Positions 22,960-35,152 of a stretch of 64,000 bases of DNA are shown here, piece by piece. Each line of letters opens with the position of its first letter. Within the stretch, counting starts at the first letter, position 1. A model generated the notes under the pieces. It searched no databases and was not told the origin of the DNA. It saw only the letters and a list, made by a program, of their open reading frames with translations. Source of the DNA: Papilionanthe hookeriana x Papilionanthe teres. Its lineage: Eukaryota > Streptophyta > Magnoliopsida > Asparagales > Orchidaceae. Location: NCBI GenBank assembly GCA_022702705.1, contig CM040427.1, positions 70,716,783 through 70,780,782 on the forward strand, read 5' to 3'. Both the position numbers and the translations under genes were made by a program.

Positions 22960-24000
22960 GCCTTCAGGCACCTCATGAAGCTCTTCATTCATCATCATGA
23001 CTCGCCAAAAGTTCTTCGTGTTGGGCCTGTAACGAGCTGCTAGGGCCACCCACGGATGCACATGAGCACTCGGCCTCAAATTCTATCCCCTTTGCTCCAA
23101 AGCCATACACTCTCATTCTTCCTCTCCACCTCCTGCATCCACAAATCAAAATCAAATTGAGCAGTGGTAGACATGCTACCATTACTATTGATGGACGATG
23201 ATGTCTGGCTAGCCATCTCCCTTCATCTCTCCCAGAGCTGCTCGTACTCCTCCTGCATAACAAAATTCAAAAACTAATTTGCATTTTAACAATTAATTGA
23301 CATATTAATATCAATAAAAAAAACATGTTTTTTTAACTTACATTGACACATTGAGAGTACTCAGATACCCACTATCGTGTGCCCGCACACTGACGTGTGA
23401 GGACATACAACTCTGCAATTAATGGCTCACAGTCAAGCTTCTTGGCATGTGTACATGATCAAATAAATATAAATTTACGTAATTATATAAATCTGTAAGC
23501 TTCTGAATTTTGTGATAACCGTATCAGTTCCATTAGTGCTCTGTGTGGGGGATTGAACCTTCAATATGGAGTGTGGCCCTTTCTCCCTTCGTCGGTCGGT
23601 TTTGTTCATTTGTTCTTATCTTCCACTAAATTTCTAGAGAAGCCCATGCTCGGTTCAACTTAGCTCAGACATCCTCACAAACCCATGAGGGCACTTCTTC
23701 CGCAGTGTAGTATACATGTCTTGAGCCTATGCCTAGCGCAAATCAAAAATGTTTCCGGGATTTGCTGGTGATGTTCCGACAACCAGCAAAAGACCTCTGC
23801 AAATTAGAAATTATGTAAGTTTGATTAGTAAAAAAAGATAGAAACTAGTATTCTATTTCAAATTAAAATATTATACCTCAAATCTCCTAAACTACATGTC
23901 TCAAGTTGCAATCGGGATCTGCTTTGTTGTAAGAAATGACTGATCATACCTACTCCAGATGATCTCTGTGATTCACATCATGGGCGGCATGGAAGGGTAG
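22960..24000 (-). pseudogene. CACTA Transposase_24-like (Ptta/En/Spm) remnant
   Basis: The minus strand carries, in pieces, the pattern of the plant transposase family PF03004: ITEIIWSRYDQSFLTTKQIP near 23975-23915, an exon end at about 23880, then AEEVPSWVCEDV and KLNRAWASLEI...WKIRTNEQNR near 23710-23615. Stops interrupt every piece. 23263-22985 is open but not recognisable. In intact elements this protein accompanies TNP2; here it is non-functional. Confidence 0.55.
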
Positions 24001-24504
24001 AATTTGCAAATGAAACATTAGTTACATTATAAAATGAAATGACAATTAAAATTTATTTTACTATACAAAATATATTTGACTTACTAGTCATCCTCGACAT
24101 GATATAGACTGTCGATGGAGGCAGCCAGGCAGCCATCACAGGTGCTGGAGTAGAGGGGCGTGGCTCATCGGATGAGGATTATGGGTGGAAATATGGTGCA
24201 GGAGTGTGAGGTGGTGCCTGAGAGGGACCTTGTGTGGGAGGAGGGGCAACAAAGAGGATCACTCGTACATGTCAGCGATACTGACAGCCTCCTTCAACCT
24301 CTGATATGTGTTCCCCAAAGTCCCCTAAACGTGGGGTCTCTCTGGGGCGGGGCACCTGCCATCCGTAAAAGGAAAAATATATATATAAAATTAGTAAGCA
24401 TGGTTAGTATGTATATAAGACAGAATAGTGTAGAATGCCAAAACGAAACCTGTCGCAACTATGCAAGAAGGTGCAAAAACTAAACATTTAAGTATACATA
24501 CAAT

Positions 24505-24865
24505 TTTTTATTCTGTTCCATTTGATGATTGAGTCTTCATCAACTGTATCTTCAATTTCATCCATATCAAGAGGGACTTCTTCATGAAGGCCCGTGGTAT
24601 CCTATAAGGGTAACTCCTCATCAATTGAACTAAGCTCAACATGAAAATGAGACATAACTGTCTCTTGGTGAATATGTTCGATATCATTTTGCATCTCAAC
24701 AACTTTTCATGGTCTATTCTTCAATAAAATAGCCAAATGTAGTTTAACACTTGCTCGATTAGGATATCGAAGATAATAAACCTGACTAGACCGACATACC
24801 AGAATAAATGGGTCATACTTTGCATATTTTCTGTCTATTTTAACTTCAGTAATATCATAGGAGTC
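24505..24865 (-). pseudogene. CACTA DUF4216-like remnant
   Basis: The minus strand reads ITEVKIDRKYAKYDPFILVC, then RSSQVYYLRYPN, the conserved core of DUF4216 (YxKYDPFILxxQxxQVxY), followed by an acidic tail. DUF4216 is the C-terminal domain next to TNP2 in plant CACTA transposons. Short, with a stop after the core. Confidence 0.65.
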
Positions 24866-25131
24866 AAGTGTTATTTTTTATTTAAATCATAGCCCAATTT
24901 ATTCCATAAATGAAACTTTAAACTATAATGTACACATCCTACCTAAAACTAAGATCACCTATACATCATACTCAAAACCCAAAACTCATAAACCCAGAGA
25001 ATCAACCAATTAAGCCATTAACTCCCAAACTTACCCATCAACCCATTAAGCTAGTAAATTGCCATACTATTATCTTACCGTTAACAATAAAAAATTAACA
25101 CCAGTCTAACTACACACTAAACTTACATATG

Positions 25132-25449
25132 ACAAATTTCTTATGTATCTACATATCTCACACCTAATTTTTCAAAATTATATATTCACATGCAAAGCAC
25201 TAATCTTATGTATTTACATATCTCACACCTAAATTTTCATATTTACATACATAGCACAAATTTCTTATGTATTTACATATCTCACACCTAATTTTTCAAA
25301 ATTATATATTCACATGCAAAGCACTAATCTTATGTATTTACATATCTCACACCTAAATTTTCATATTTACATACATAGCACAAATTTCTTATGTATTTAC
25401 ATATCTCACACCTAAATTTTCATATTTTACATATTTACATACATAGCCC
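25132..25449. repeat. Tandem repeat, 124-bp unit, 2.5 copies
   Basis: Copies start at 25132, 25256 and 25380 with ACAAATTTCTTATGTAT. Each 124-bp unit is itself two related halves of about 62 bp, both containing TATGTATTTACATATCTCAC. It lies within the subterminal part of the CACTA element. Confidence 0.85.
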
Positions 25450-25949
25450 GGATCTAATGTATTCATATATCTCAAATCTAACAAATCATTTACACACATT
25501 TTGGATCTTATGCAAATATCATTCTAAACTTTTGTAAAATCAAGAAATTCAGATACATTGTAAATCTAACAAAGGATTAAGAAAAAACTTGAGCAAAACC
25601 ATGTATTCTCGGACCTAACAAAAAATATATATATGAGAACTTATGTTGAACAAAAGCATAGACATGTGGAAGAAGATTTCTCATCTTGGATGAGGTTGGA
25701 GGGGTGAATCGGAGCTGGAATCGCGGGAAAATCTCAGATGCAATGAAGGAAAGTTGGAAGCGAAGGAGAGGAGCTCCCGCAAGAAGTGGCAACTGCGGTT
25801 TGCGTCGGCATTAGCTGACACTAATCGAATGCTATAATACCCATTTAGCATGCAAATTCCTCTGTAGTTCTTTTGGGAGTGGGACCACGTGCGACGCTAA
25901 TCACTCACAAATCGATTGTTGACACTAATTCACAGTTTCCCCCATAGTG

Positions 25950-26529
25950 ATGGTTACATAAGCATGATATAGTTTTGTCCACATTACGTTGGTGTGTAAA
26001 GTATATAGAAGGTGCCATTGAGTGCACCATCCTAGAAGAAATTAACCAACCTTTGCAAGCTTCTTATAATACTAGATGTCTCAAAATGTGATAATGTATA
26101 ACATTATATATATATGATTGTAAAAGTTAACAGACCTTTGTTAGTATAATTATCAACATGATCATGAACTTCACACGAAGATGTAAGTTTTATCACAAAA
26201 GGTCTTATATGTTGAGAGACTTATAGACCATTGTTGAATCCTCCAAAGTCTAATGGGCCGCCTTATATAAGTTGGTCAATAGTTTAGGTTCATGACACCG
26301 TGCTTCATTCCACATGATAAAGCTAAATGAAGGGAAAACAAAAAGAAAATGGAATAGAGGGTGAAACAATGAATTGTAAGAATTGTAGTACTAGTATCCT
26401 TCAGCTCCTATATTACAAAAAATATGTAGTAATGTGCATTATATATATATAATAATTTGTTTTTAAAAGATAAAACTTTGAGGTTTTCTCATGTTATACT
26501 TTTATTATCCTAACAGTATTGTTTATCTA

Positions 26530-26586
<57 letters not shown>

Positions 26587-27114
26587 CTTTTTGCCATATT
26601 CCATCGCCTATTTCATAAGTAGTCCACCTTTTACCAACTTTTTTTGGATTGACGAAAATATAATGTATGGACAATCTCGGTGAGAATTTAATGATATTGT
26701 GCCGATATTATAGTGATATTCATCAAAATACCACAACAATGCCATCAATCCACACATATATTATCCGCTTATAATACTTACTCAAGAAAGAGAGACAAAG
26801 CACAATGAACTTAATTAACAAAAATTATGAAGAACGTTGGCCCCTAAAATTAAAATATGATTTAGAGCATTAGAAGACACAATTTAAAAACATTCGCTAA
26901 ACCTTATCTTGGAAATTCCAAGTGCGAGAGCTATGGAATAGGATTTCGTAGCTGACCGGATTTTAGGGAGGAAGGGAACGTTTTTGGGAGCTGGGAAAGT
27001 GAACTTTTAACAGTAGTAAAAAAAATCTATCTACTCACTTATTATTCCTACGATTTACATGCATTCCCCTCAATCCTTATATATTTACATATTTATTATT
27101 CAAAACTTTATTTC

Positions 27115-27117
<3 letters not shown>
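25950..27117. other. Intergenic with (TA)n at 26529-26582
   Basis: AT-rich sequence. The uninterrupted (TA) run at 26529-26582 is the only clear feature; no coding sequence recognised. Confidence 0.5.

Positions 27118-27199
<82 letters not shown>
27118..27199. repeat. Compound (AC)n(TA)n microsatellite
   Basis: About 15 AC units (27118-27147) followed directly by about 25 TA units. Confidence 0.9.
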
Positions 27200-27201
<2 letters not shown>

Positions 27202-27276
27202 ATATATAAAAATATATCAACACGATCTCAAGATAGATGAATAGCTCAGGTTGATGTTATTGACGATCAAACATAT

Positions 27277-28670
27277 TTGTTGACGTCGTCTTGAGTTGAA
27301 TGTTGGGAAGGTAGGTGTCTTGTTCGAGCGATCGGCGGAACATACAAGGAGATTTTTCGCAGGGCAGGGATCAACCCTCAGGACGATCGATAAGAGGCTC
27401 TCTTTCAGATTAGATATCGATTAAGTTAAGGCTCACATGACAGTTAGCAAATTACTATCGATCTAATCAGTCCCCCTATCTTATTATATTTTAAAAATTA
27501 TGTAATTACCAAAAAGTTCCTCTGAAGAGTTAATGATGAGGGGCAATTATGTACTTTCGTAATACTGGGCACTATTCCTATAAATAGGGGGTCATATCAT
27601 GAATAAAGGCTACACTTTCTTTTACTGTCCACTACTGTGCTCTCTCTATATATAATCACTTCCTAGCATAGTGCTCTATTTATTGGATGCATTTCCTGGA
27701 AACATTTGGATTCAACATCCTTTAAGGTGCAGTGAGCATGGAAACTTGTCGTAAAAATAAGAGGAGCCCAAAAACAACTATAGGAAGAGTCCAATCAGAT
27801 GAACATAGGAAAAAGCAACATGCACTCGAGATTTTATGGAAGAATTCATTCAACAAAGCCTGCACGATTTGAGAACTCAGATCATCAACCAGATTTCAAG
27901 ACTGTCCGTAGAAGTACTTAGAGCGGTTGCTGTCTTAGCATCAGCCCTAGTTCCAGAAGAAGATTCAGATGACCAAGAGCACTCAACCCATCTCAAGGGG
28001 AACCACCGGCCTTCAATGGAAGGAAGGTGATCCACCTCCAAGAAAAGCATGAGGATGGTTTATTCCAAATAGCACTGGATCTGCCACTGTGGAGGAGAAA
28101 AATTGACTAGCACTGACCAATGTACAAAGGCAACTGAAGAACACCTTCTCCCTATAAATTTTTGGAGTTGAGCCTCTGCATAATTTAAGATGCTTGTTTT
28201 AGAGCCATTTAAAGGATGGTTGGATCTTAATAACCACCTTGCGTTGTTCAAATCTCCATATGTTTGTTGAAAATTTCTAATGAACTAAGTGTATGTTCTT
28301 CTTAATGGCGTTGAGATCAGTTGCATTAAGGTGGTTCGGTGGATGCCCGTGAGGGTAATCAATTGTTTAGCAGAGTTTAAACAACTCTTTCTATCATAGT
28401 TTGTTAGTGCACTGGTCTAAGAAGAGTGCCCGATCCCCGTGGAAACTTAAGCAGGGAGCCAACGAGAGCTTGCAGTCGTCTATCACTCACTTTTAGAGAG
28501 AAATGCTAGACATCAATGACATGAAGCCCGATATGGCCCAGGTCGTGCTAACTCAAGGAGTGAGGTCGAAGAGATTTCATTTTGACCTCGAGCTAGTAGA
28601 GCCACAGTGCTTGGTAGAACTACTAGAGATGGCCAACAACTACATCACAACATATTGACAACACTCTCAC
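27277..28670 (+). mobile_element. Decayed gypsy gag-only element: LTR-like segment plus gag
   Basis: 27277-27718 looks like a 5' LTR: it opens TGTTGACGTC, has a promoter-like CCTATAAATAGGGGG at about 27570-27584 and closes GGATTCAACA. After it come a gag-like frame (27836-28030, with IQQSLHDLRTQIINQISRLS) and, after a frameshifted stretch, the Gag core end MAQVVLTQGVRSKRFHFDLE followed by EPQCLVELLEMANNYI at about 28535-28655. No second LTR or pol was found. The Gag family call is by motif only. Confidence 0.5.
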
Positions 28671-29104
28671 CTAACGTGCCTATGGATGAACTGCTTGTAA
28701 TATTAAATAAGTATTATGAATTTTAGAACTTGAATTGTGCAGCAATGTGGCACTACACCTTTGTCACTGGCAACCATACCAAAAATTTAATACTTTTCCC
28801 AGCTGAGGTGAAATTTACACACTAGGGGTTTCACACAAGTACACTTATCGTACAAGTAATATCAAATTATTGAGTCTGGATTATCGATCCCACAGAGAAT
28901 GATTTAATTAAGCTTAAGAAAGGTTCTAGCCTGCTATAATAAGACTTAGCTTGGAAGTGTAATTGGTTCAAGTTGCGCTTAACCTATTAAATTATCACTA
29001 ATGTTATTAATTTACTCCTAAGTTAATTACACTAAATCTAATTGAATTAGAAAAATCAAGATTTAAAAACTTCCCTTCCCTTGCAATGACATAAAATCAT
29101 CTAC
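28671..29104. other. Non-coding junction sequence
   Basis: Contains TTATCGATCCCACAGAGAAT near 28885, a phrase met in plant LTRs and leaders. It probably marks the truncated 5' edge of the Athila-like element, whose gag and protease are absent. Confidence 0.35.
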
Positions 29105-29985
29105 CTATAGCTCATGAGGATCAAGAGAATACAACATTTAGTCCATATGAGACTTTTGCTTTTAGGAGAATGCCATTTAGATTATGTAATGCACCTGCAA
29201 CTTTTCAAAAATGTATTATGTCAATTTTTCATGAGTTAATTGAGAAAGGAATTGAAGTTTTCATGGATTATTTCTCATTTTTGGAAGCTCTTTCAATTCA
29301 TTTTTAGATCATTTAACAAGGGATGCTAAGAAACATACATTGTTTTTAATTGGAAAAAATGTCAATTTATGTTTGTAGGAGGAATTGTGTTAGGGCATAT
29401 GCTTTCTGAGAAAGACATGAAAGCCTATCCAACAAAAATTTATGTTATTGATGAATTGCCACCACCTACTAATGTGAGAGGAATAAGAAGTTTTCTATGA
29501 TATGCTGGTTTCTATAGGCGTTATATAAAAGATTTTTTAAAAATTTTTAAGCCTTTATGTCATCTTTTGGAGAAATATACTAACTTTGATTTTAATGAAG
29601 AATGCCTGAATGCCTCTAATTTATTAAAAGAGAAATTAATCGCTACACCTATTATTATTTCACCTGATTGGAACAAACCTTTTGAATTAATGTGTGATAC
29701 TAGTGATTATGCTAAAGGGGTTGTTTTAGGGCAAAGGCACAATAAAATGTTTAAAGTGATATATTATACTAGTAAAACCCTTAATGAAGCTCACATTAAT
29801 TACACTACTGCTGAAAAGAAGTTATTAGCTATGACATATGCTATTGATAAATTCAGACCTTATCTTATTGGATCCAAATGTATCGTGCATAATTATCATT
29901 CTGCTATAAAGTATTTAATGACGAAGAATGATGCAAAACCATGATTAATTAGATGGATCCTTCTAATATAAGAATTTGATTTTCT
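29105..29985 (+). pseudogene. Athila-like reverse transcriptase and RNase H fragment
   Basis: Starts in RT with DQENTTFSPYETFAFRRMPF and LCNAPATFQKCIMSIF. The catalytic YxDD region is degraded to VFMDYF. After frameshifts, the open frame 29567-29944 holds the RT-RNase H boundary and RNase H: FELMCDTSDYAKGVVLGQR, then YYTSKTLNEAHINYTTAEKK and LLAMTYAIDKFRPYL. These are standard Ty3/gypsy RNase H motifs. A stop ends the frame at 29944. Non-functional. Confidence 0.8.
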
Positions 29986-30132
29986 AGTTGTGGGTAGGAA
30001 AGGTACTGACAATAAGATAGCTGATCATTTGTTAAGGTTTGAACAAGAAAATAATGTTAATTTTAATGGTGAAATAAATGAATTTTTTTTATGAACAATT
30101 ATATGGGATTAATGAATGAAGAATTCTGTGGT

Positions 30133-30137
30133 ATGCT
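30133..30137. repeat. Ogre target site duplication, left (ATGCT)
   Basis: ATGCT directly precedes the TG of the 5' LTR and recurs at 57623-57627 right after the CA of the 3' LTR. A perfect 5-bp duplication proves that the LTR pair belongs to one insertion. Confidence 0.95.
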
Positions 30138-30649
30138 TGTTGACCTCATTTTTGATGAGGTCTTCTCTCCTTCTTTTTAGTACTTAGGATCTAGCTTTAG
30201 GCTTTTCCTTTGACTATCCTAGAGGATTAGAATTGGGACCCACCACTTAGAAATTCAAACCACTTCTTAACTCCCTACAAACTCCACAAACTTGATTGTA
30301 GACCCCTAATCACCTAGAGGGTTGAGATCAAATGTGGAAGTTTAAAGGATGAGTTCCTATAGGACTCTTTGGCCTTAGATCGCCTCAGGTGGCTCTGGTC
30401 CGGTGAAGGGGTCGACTTACACACACATTACACCTATACACTACACTTTCACACACCCCCTAAAACCACACCCATACCCAACTTGACCTCCCGACTCATG
30501 AAGGTGGTTCACATGGATGGTCCTTAACCCCTAAGCCCTCGGCTAAGAGGGTTAGGAACAACATAGTGGATGCCTCAAATGAGTCCCTTTTATGGCTCAT
30601 GTGGGCTTGATATGGCTTCATGGCTCAACAAAAATGATTTCATTCCACT

Positions 30650-32090
30650 TACATTCACCCAATCTTCAATTTTCCAAATTTTCAATTTTTGACCCCCGGG
30701 ACCCTACACCCGCCAAGCCTACCAAATGCCCTTGAAATTGCCCAAAATTTGCAAAATCACCTAAACTACCCAAAATCCCCAAAAACATTCCTAAACATTT
30801 CCTCACCACTCAAATTGATCATCCATACCCAAAAACACCAAAAATTCCAAAAATACCTCCCAATACCCTCCAAATACCCAAAATACCCCTCTTAGCCAAA
30901 AAATCCAAAAATTCAGAAAATTCTCAGAAAATTCCAAAAAATCCCAAATATTCCCAATTTCATTTTGTTCAACTACACCATGGGCCAATTTTGTCAATTT
31001 ACCCCACTTTTATCAAAACCCCAATTTGACCCATTTTAACCCAAAGTGAACCCAATGTCAAACCAAACCTACCCAATTGACCCAAATTCTGGTCCAATTC
31101 AATTCTAAACTTCAATTCAACATCCCCAACACCAATCTAGACTAAATACAAGCTCAATTTGATTGACATTTGGATCCAATTTCACTTTTGGCCTTAAAGC
31201 CCAATTTGGACCCATGACCCAAACTTAGCCCAAACTCACCCAATTCAACTCCAATTAACCCCAAATATTTTCTAAACCTTCCTTAACATCCCCATAAACA
31301 AAAAAATAACATGATTTGCCCAAGATTTTGACCCAAACCCCACTCAAATTCAACCCAAAATCAAGAGGCCCAATTTTGACCTAAACCTAAACCTAGCCCA
31401 AATAGACCCAAACCCCAAAATCAAAACCCAACCAAAGTCAAAATCTCTTTGAAACACTCCCATAAATATTTCCCAACATTTATTTTACATCAATTTCAAC
31501 CCTAGCCCAACATTGGCCCAAGTTAGGCCAACTTGACCTACATTGGCCCATTTACCAAATAAACCCAAATTCAACCCAATTCAAACCCAAACCACCTTAA
31601 ATCTATTTCAAATTACTCATGAAACATCCCTAAACCAAAACCAACAATTTTTTGGCCCAAACTTTTACAAAGATTCTCATCCATGAACACATTCTTAAAC
31701 TTAAAAGCCCACTTCCCTTAAACCTTCCTAAAAGCCCATTTCCTTCAAAATTCAAAAGCCCAAATCATCCTAAAGCCCACATGACACTTCCCCTCATCAT
31801 CCATTTGATCAAAATCACCCCTAAGTTTCAAAATCATCAATTAAACCATTCCAAATCAAGCCACATGTCAAATTACCCCCTAAATGTCAAATATTTCTAA
31901 AACCCTTTTTCATGAAACAAGTCAACCTTTTTCAAGCCAAATGCAAGCCACATGCAAGCCATAGACAAGCCACATGAAGCCATGGGGGGTTTGACTTGTC
32001 ACCAAGCCATTAATGGCAAGTGGAGGGAGTCCTTTCCTAAGCCTTCCTTAAGCCATTTTAACCTCTTTAATGCAACACTATAACCCAAAA
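30650..32090 (+). repeat. Strand-asymmetric C-rich, G-poor block in the 5' LTR
   Basis: About 1.4 kb dominated by words such as CCCAAA, CCAAATT and AACCCAA with very few G on this strand. The same block lies at about 50450-51890 in the 3' LTR. The 60-80 codon frames across it merely reflect the scarcity of stops in such sequence. Confidence 0.7.
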
Positions 32091-32510
32091 TTAACTTAAA
32101 CTATTTGGATAGAGACCACACCATCCTCTCTTGGCGACCCAATCGATCCTCTCAGCCCAAAATCGGACCATGGGGAGGTGCACCCAACCCAAACCAATGG
32201 GTTGACCAAATTGAAGCCAAAATGCCCTCTTCCCCATTCCATTCCAAGCCACCCCCTTTACACATGGCAAGGCCCATTGACCGCACAAGCCTCCGACCCC
32301 GACCCACTCGAGCTTGAGGGTGACCTGACCCTGGCCAGCCAGCCACCACAGTCGCCGGAAACCACCAGGCCGAGAGCTCACATGTGAGCCCAAACTTGGA
32401 ATTCTCACCTGCTGAGCTGCCTCATGCCCAATGGCCACCATGGCTGTTCTTCACATGCCAAGAGCAGCTGATCCCAGCCCTCAACTCCCCCGGGAGAGCC
32501 TCCGACCATG

Positions 32511-32521
32511 CCTATTTAAAC
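32511..32521 (+). promoter_or_regulatory. TATA-like box of the Ogre 5' LTR
   Basis: CCTATTTAAAC, in a GC-rich setting and followed by a long leader; the twin lies at 52320-52329 in the 3' LTR. The transcription start would be about 30 bp downstream. Confidence 0.5.
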
Positions 32522-32940
32522 CCCTCACCCTCTCGGCCAAAGGAGGTGCTGAACCTAACCTTAAGGAAACTTCGCCAAAATCACTCCGCATCACTCTCCA
32601 CACATAGAGCACTTGATCCCCACTGAATTCCGACCACATTCCCTCCAAGCTGAGCTCAATTTCGAGCTCAAACTTTAGCCCAAAAACCAGGACACTTCTT
32701 CACGGTGAGCCAATCCCCAAATTGATTGGTCCTACACCTTCACTGGACCAAGAGGAGAAGTTTCCCACCGAAAGCCCCATCTCCGAGGCCACCCGGTTGC
32801 TCCAGCCTCCAAGCTTTGTGATCGGCCGTGGTCACTTTCATAGCTAGACAATTCACTGAGCCAAGGGACTTCATCTGGAGCTTACTTGGACCCAATCGAA
32901 GGTGACACAACTCTCAGATCGAAGCTTCACTTCTCTGAGC

Positions 32941-32950
32941 AAAGGTATGA
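32941..32950 (+). promoter_or_regulatory. Candidate 5' splice site in the LTR leader
   Basis: AAAG|GTATGA matches the plant donor consensus well. It lies about 400 bp after the putative start of transcription and could join to the acceptors before ORF1 (37771) or the AlkB-like ORF (46373). Inferred, not demonstrated. Confidence 0.35.
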
Positions 32951-34825
32951 ACTCATTCCTCTTCCCGAGCTTACAGAGATTCACCATTTAATTTGAATCA
33001 ATTTCAATGCATGTTTACCGTATGGATGTGTTCGTCTCTTCAAGACGAATCCATGTGAGCATAAGAACACAAAAATTCGTTGAGAATCGAGTGAGAAATT
33101 AGGGTTAGAAGGTTGACGGTCACGGGTGCACACCAGTCGTAGACGATGACCAGGAGCCGTTGGATCGCGCGTGTATCGAGCGGACGGTTCAGATTGCGCC
33201 GGACCAGAGAATGATACGTGAACCGCGGGTCCCGGGACGGCTGACTCAGATGGCGGCGCCCAATCACAGCGCGACACGTACCCCTTCGGAGCTGCCGAGG
33301 TTGACACGGCGCCGCGTGGATAAGTAGGAAATTAGGGATTTTTCTGATTTATTTAAATACCAGAACTTTAAAAATCCATATCTTTGTGTAGAAAAATCAC
33401 AAAAATAAAATAAAAATACCCTCTTGCTCGAGTGAACAGAGGAGAATAATATGGAAAAGAAATTAATTAATTTTGTCCAAGTATTTTATTTTTAATTAAT
33501 TATTTACTCCCTGCATTGTTTTAATTCTCCATGCATTCATACAATTCACCATGGCATGAGACCATAGGGCTTTTGAAGCCTACTGAACTTGGGAACATTC
33601 CCTGAATTTTCCAAGGTCAGAGGCCACCTCTGTGAAAAGTTATTGATTTTTCAAATGCATGTTGCTGTTTTGAGTATTTTAATTCCAAAAATTAGCATGT
33701 TGTGAAATAAATTCTAGGAAAATTTGGTGATGTTCCTTATGACCAGAGAACCCTAGGAAAAATAGGACTTGAGTTAATTCACTCGGATTAACCCTAATTG
33801 TCCTAAATACCCAAAATTGGACTTTAATTAATTAGAGTTAACCATAGATCAAATTGACTTGAAATCAATTCTCCACTGACCTTTAGGATCAGAGGAATCC
33901 ACCATAAAAATTTCAAGTCAATTGGACTTGGTTAGCCCTACTAAATGGGTTGATTAAGCCATTTAGTAAATGTATTTTCTAGCATTTTCACTAAAATAAT
34001 TATAATAAATCAAAGAAAAATCAGAAAATTGTAAAATTTGGTTCTATGGAATCCTTGATATCAGAGAGAATTTTAAAAATTATAAAATTCATTTTTCAAC
34101 TTATATTCTATTTTTAAATTAATTAATACCCCAGAGCTTAAAATAATTCTAATAAATAAAATATAATTCAAAAAATCACAAAAATTGGTCCAAGTGGTCC
34201 TCTGGTCATTAGGAATGTTCCATAATTTTCTTAAGGACAGAAACTTTCCCTTGGTCATATTATTAAATTTTCCTTGGAAATCCTTATTTTCCACCAAAAA
34301 TAATTATATAAATAAATTAAATATAGAAAAATCACATTTTCTCCTCTAATGTCTTTATTGACATATGAGTGAAGTCACATAAAAATTTCAAATTCATTTG
34401 AGCTCAATTTAGTGAGTTATGAAATTATTAGGCTTGAAGGGCAAAATGGTAATTAAAATTTTAACCCTTAATTAAAACTTTAGGCTTAATAAAATTAATA
34501 GGTAAAATATTTGATTCTGATCTGATTTGGATGATTGAAATTTAAATAATTAAAGGGTAGAAACCTACTAAACAATTTAAAATAATTGAAATAAACCTTA
34601 ATTAAATAATTAATTAAAATTTGGAAGAATAAAAAAATTGGAATTATTAAAATAGGGATATCATTAGGAAGAGATTTGTTCTTTAATTTAAGATCCCTAA
34701 ATTAATCATCTCAATAATATTTAATTCCTAATTAAAATGGTAATTCAAGTTTAAGATTTAAAATGCTAAAAGATTTAATCATTAAATTAAGTTAAAGTTA
34801 AATTATTTAAAACAAATCCCTTTAA

Positions 34826-35152
34826 AATTAAAAATTAAATTAAAAATTAAATTAAATTTAATTAAATTAAATTAAAAATTAAATTAAATTAAATTAAATT
34901 AAATTAAATTAAATTAAATTAAATTAAATTAAATTAAATTAAATTAAATTATATTAAATTAAATTAAATTAAATTAAATTAAATTAAATTAAAATTAAAT
35001 TAAATTAAAACTAAATTAAATCAAATTAAATCAAATTAAATTAAATTAAGCTAAATCATATTACATTAAATTAACTTAAGTTAAATTAAATTAAATTAAA
35101 CCACATTAAATTAAATTAAATTAAATTAAATTAAATTAAATTAAATTAAATA
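34826..35152. repeat. (AAATT)n array, 5' LTR
   Basis: About 325 bp of AAATT pentamers with a few variants (ATATT, AAACC, AAAAATT). The corresponding 3' LTR array (54932-55509) is about 250 bp longer. Confidence 0.9.

Larger units (their letters stand above)
22144..25949 (-). mobile_element. CACTA (En/Spm-type) DNA transposon, decayed
   Basis: About 3.8 kb. The left tip reads CATTACCTATAGAAAAAATT (CACTA mutated to CATTA). The right tip, read inward, is CACTATGGGGGAAACTGTGA. Both ends carry many subterminal ATTAGCGTCG/CGACACTAAT words. Inside, on the minus strand, are DUF4216-like and Transposase_24-like remnants, the usual 3' half of the tnp2 unit and the second (tnp1-like) gene of plant CACTA elements. 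The main tnp2 catalytic domain is missing. No clean 3-bp target duplication was found, so the boundaries are approximate. Confidence 0.7.

Noticed and set aside
27059..27244. Frames with His-Thr and Ile-Tyr runs (also 16964-17167)
   Set aside because: Translations of AC and TA microsatellites.
32091..32441. 116-codon Trp/Gly-rich minus-strand frame
   Set aside because: Lies in the LTR promoter region antisense to transcription and is not maintained in the 3' LTR copy.
30689..32626. Paired frames in the Ogre LTRs (also 50491-52435)
   Set aside because: Low-complexity Pro/Lys/Asn products of G-poor sequence; not conserved in frame between the LTRs in the GC-rich part.
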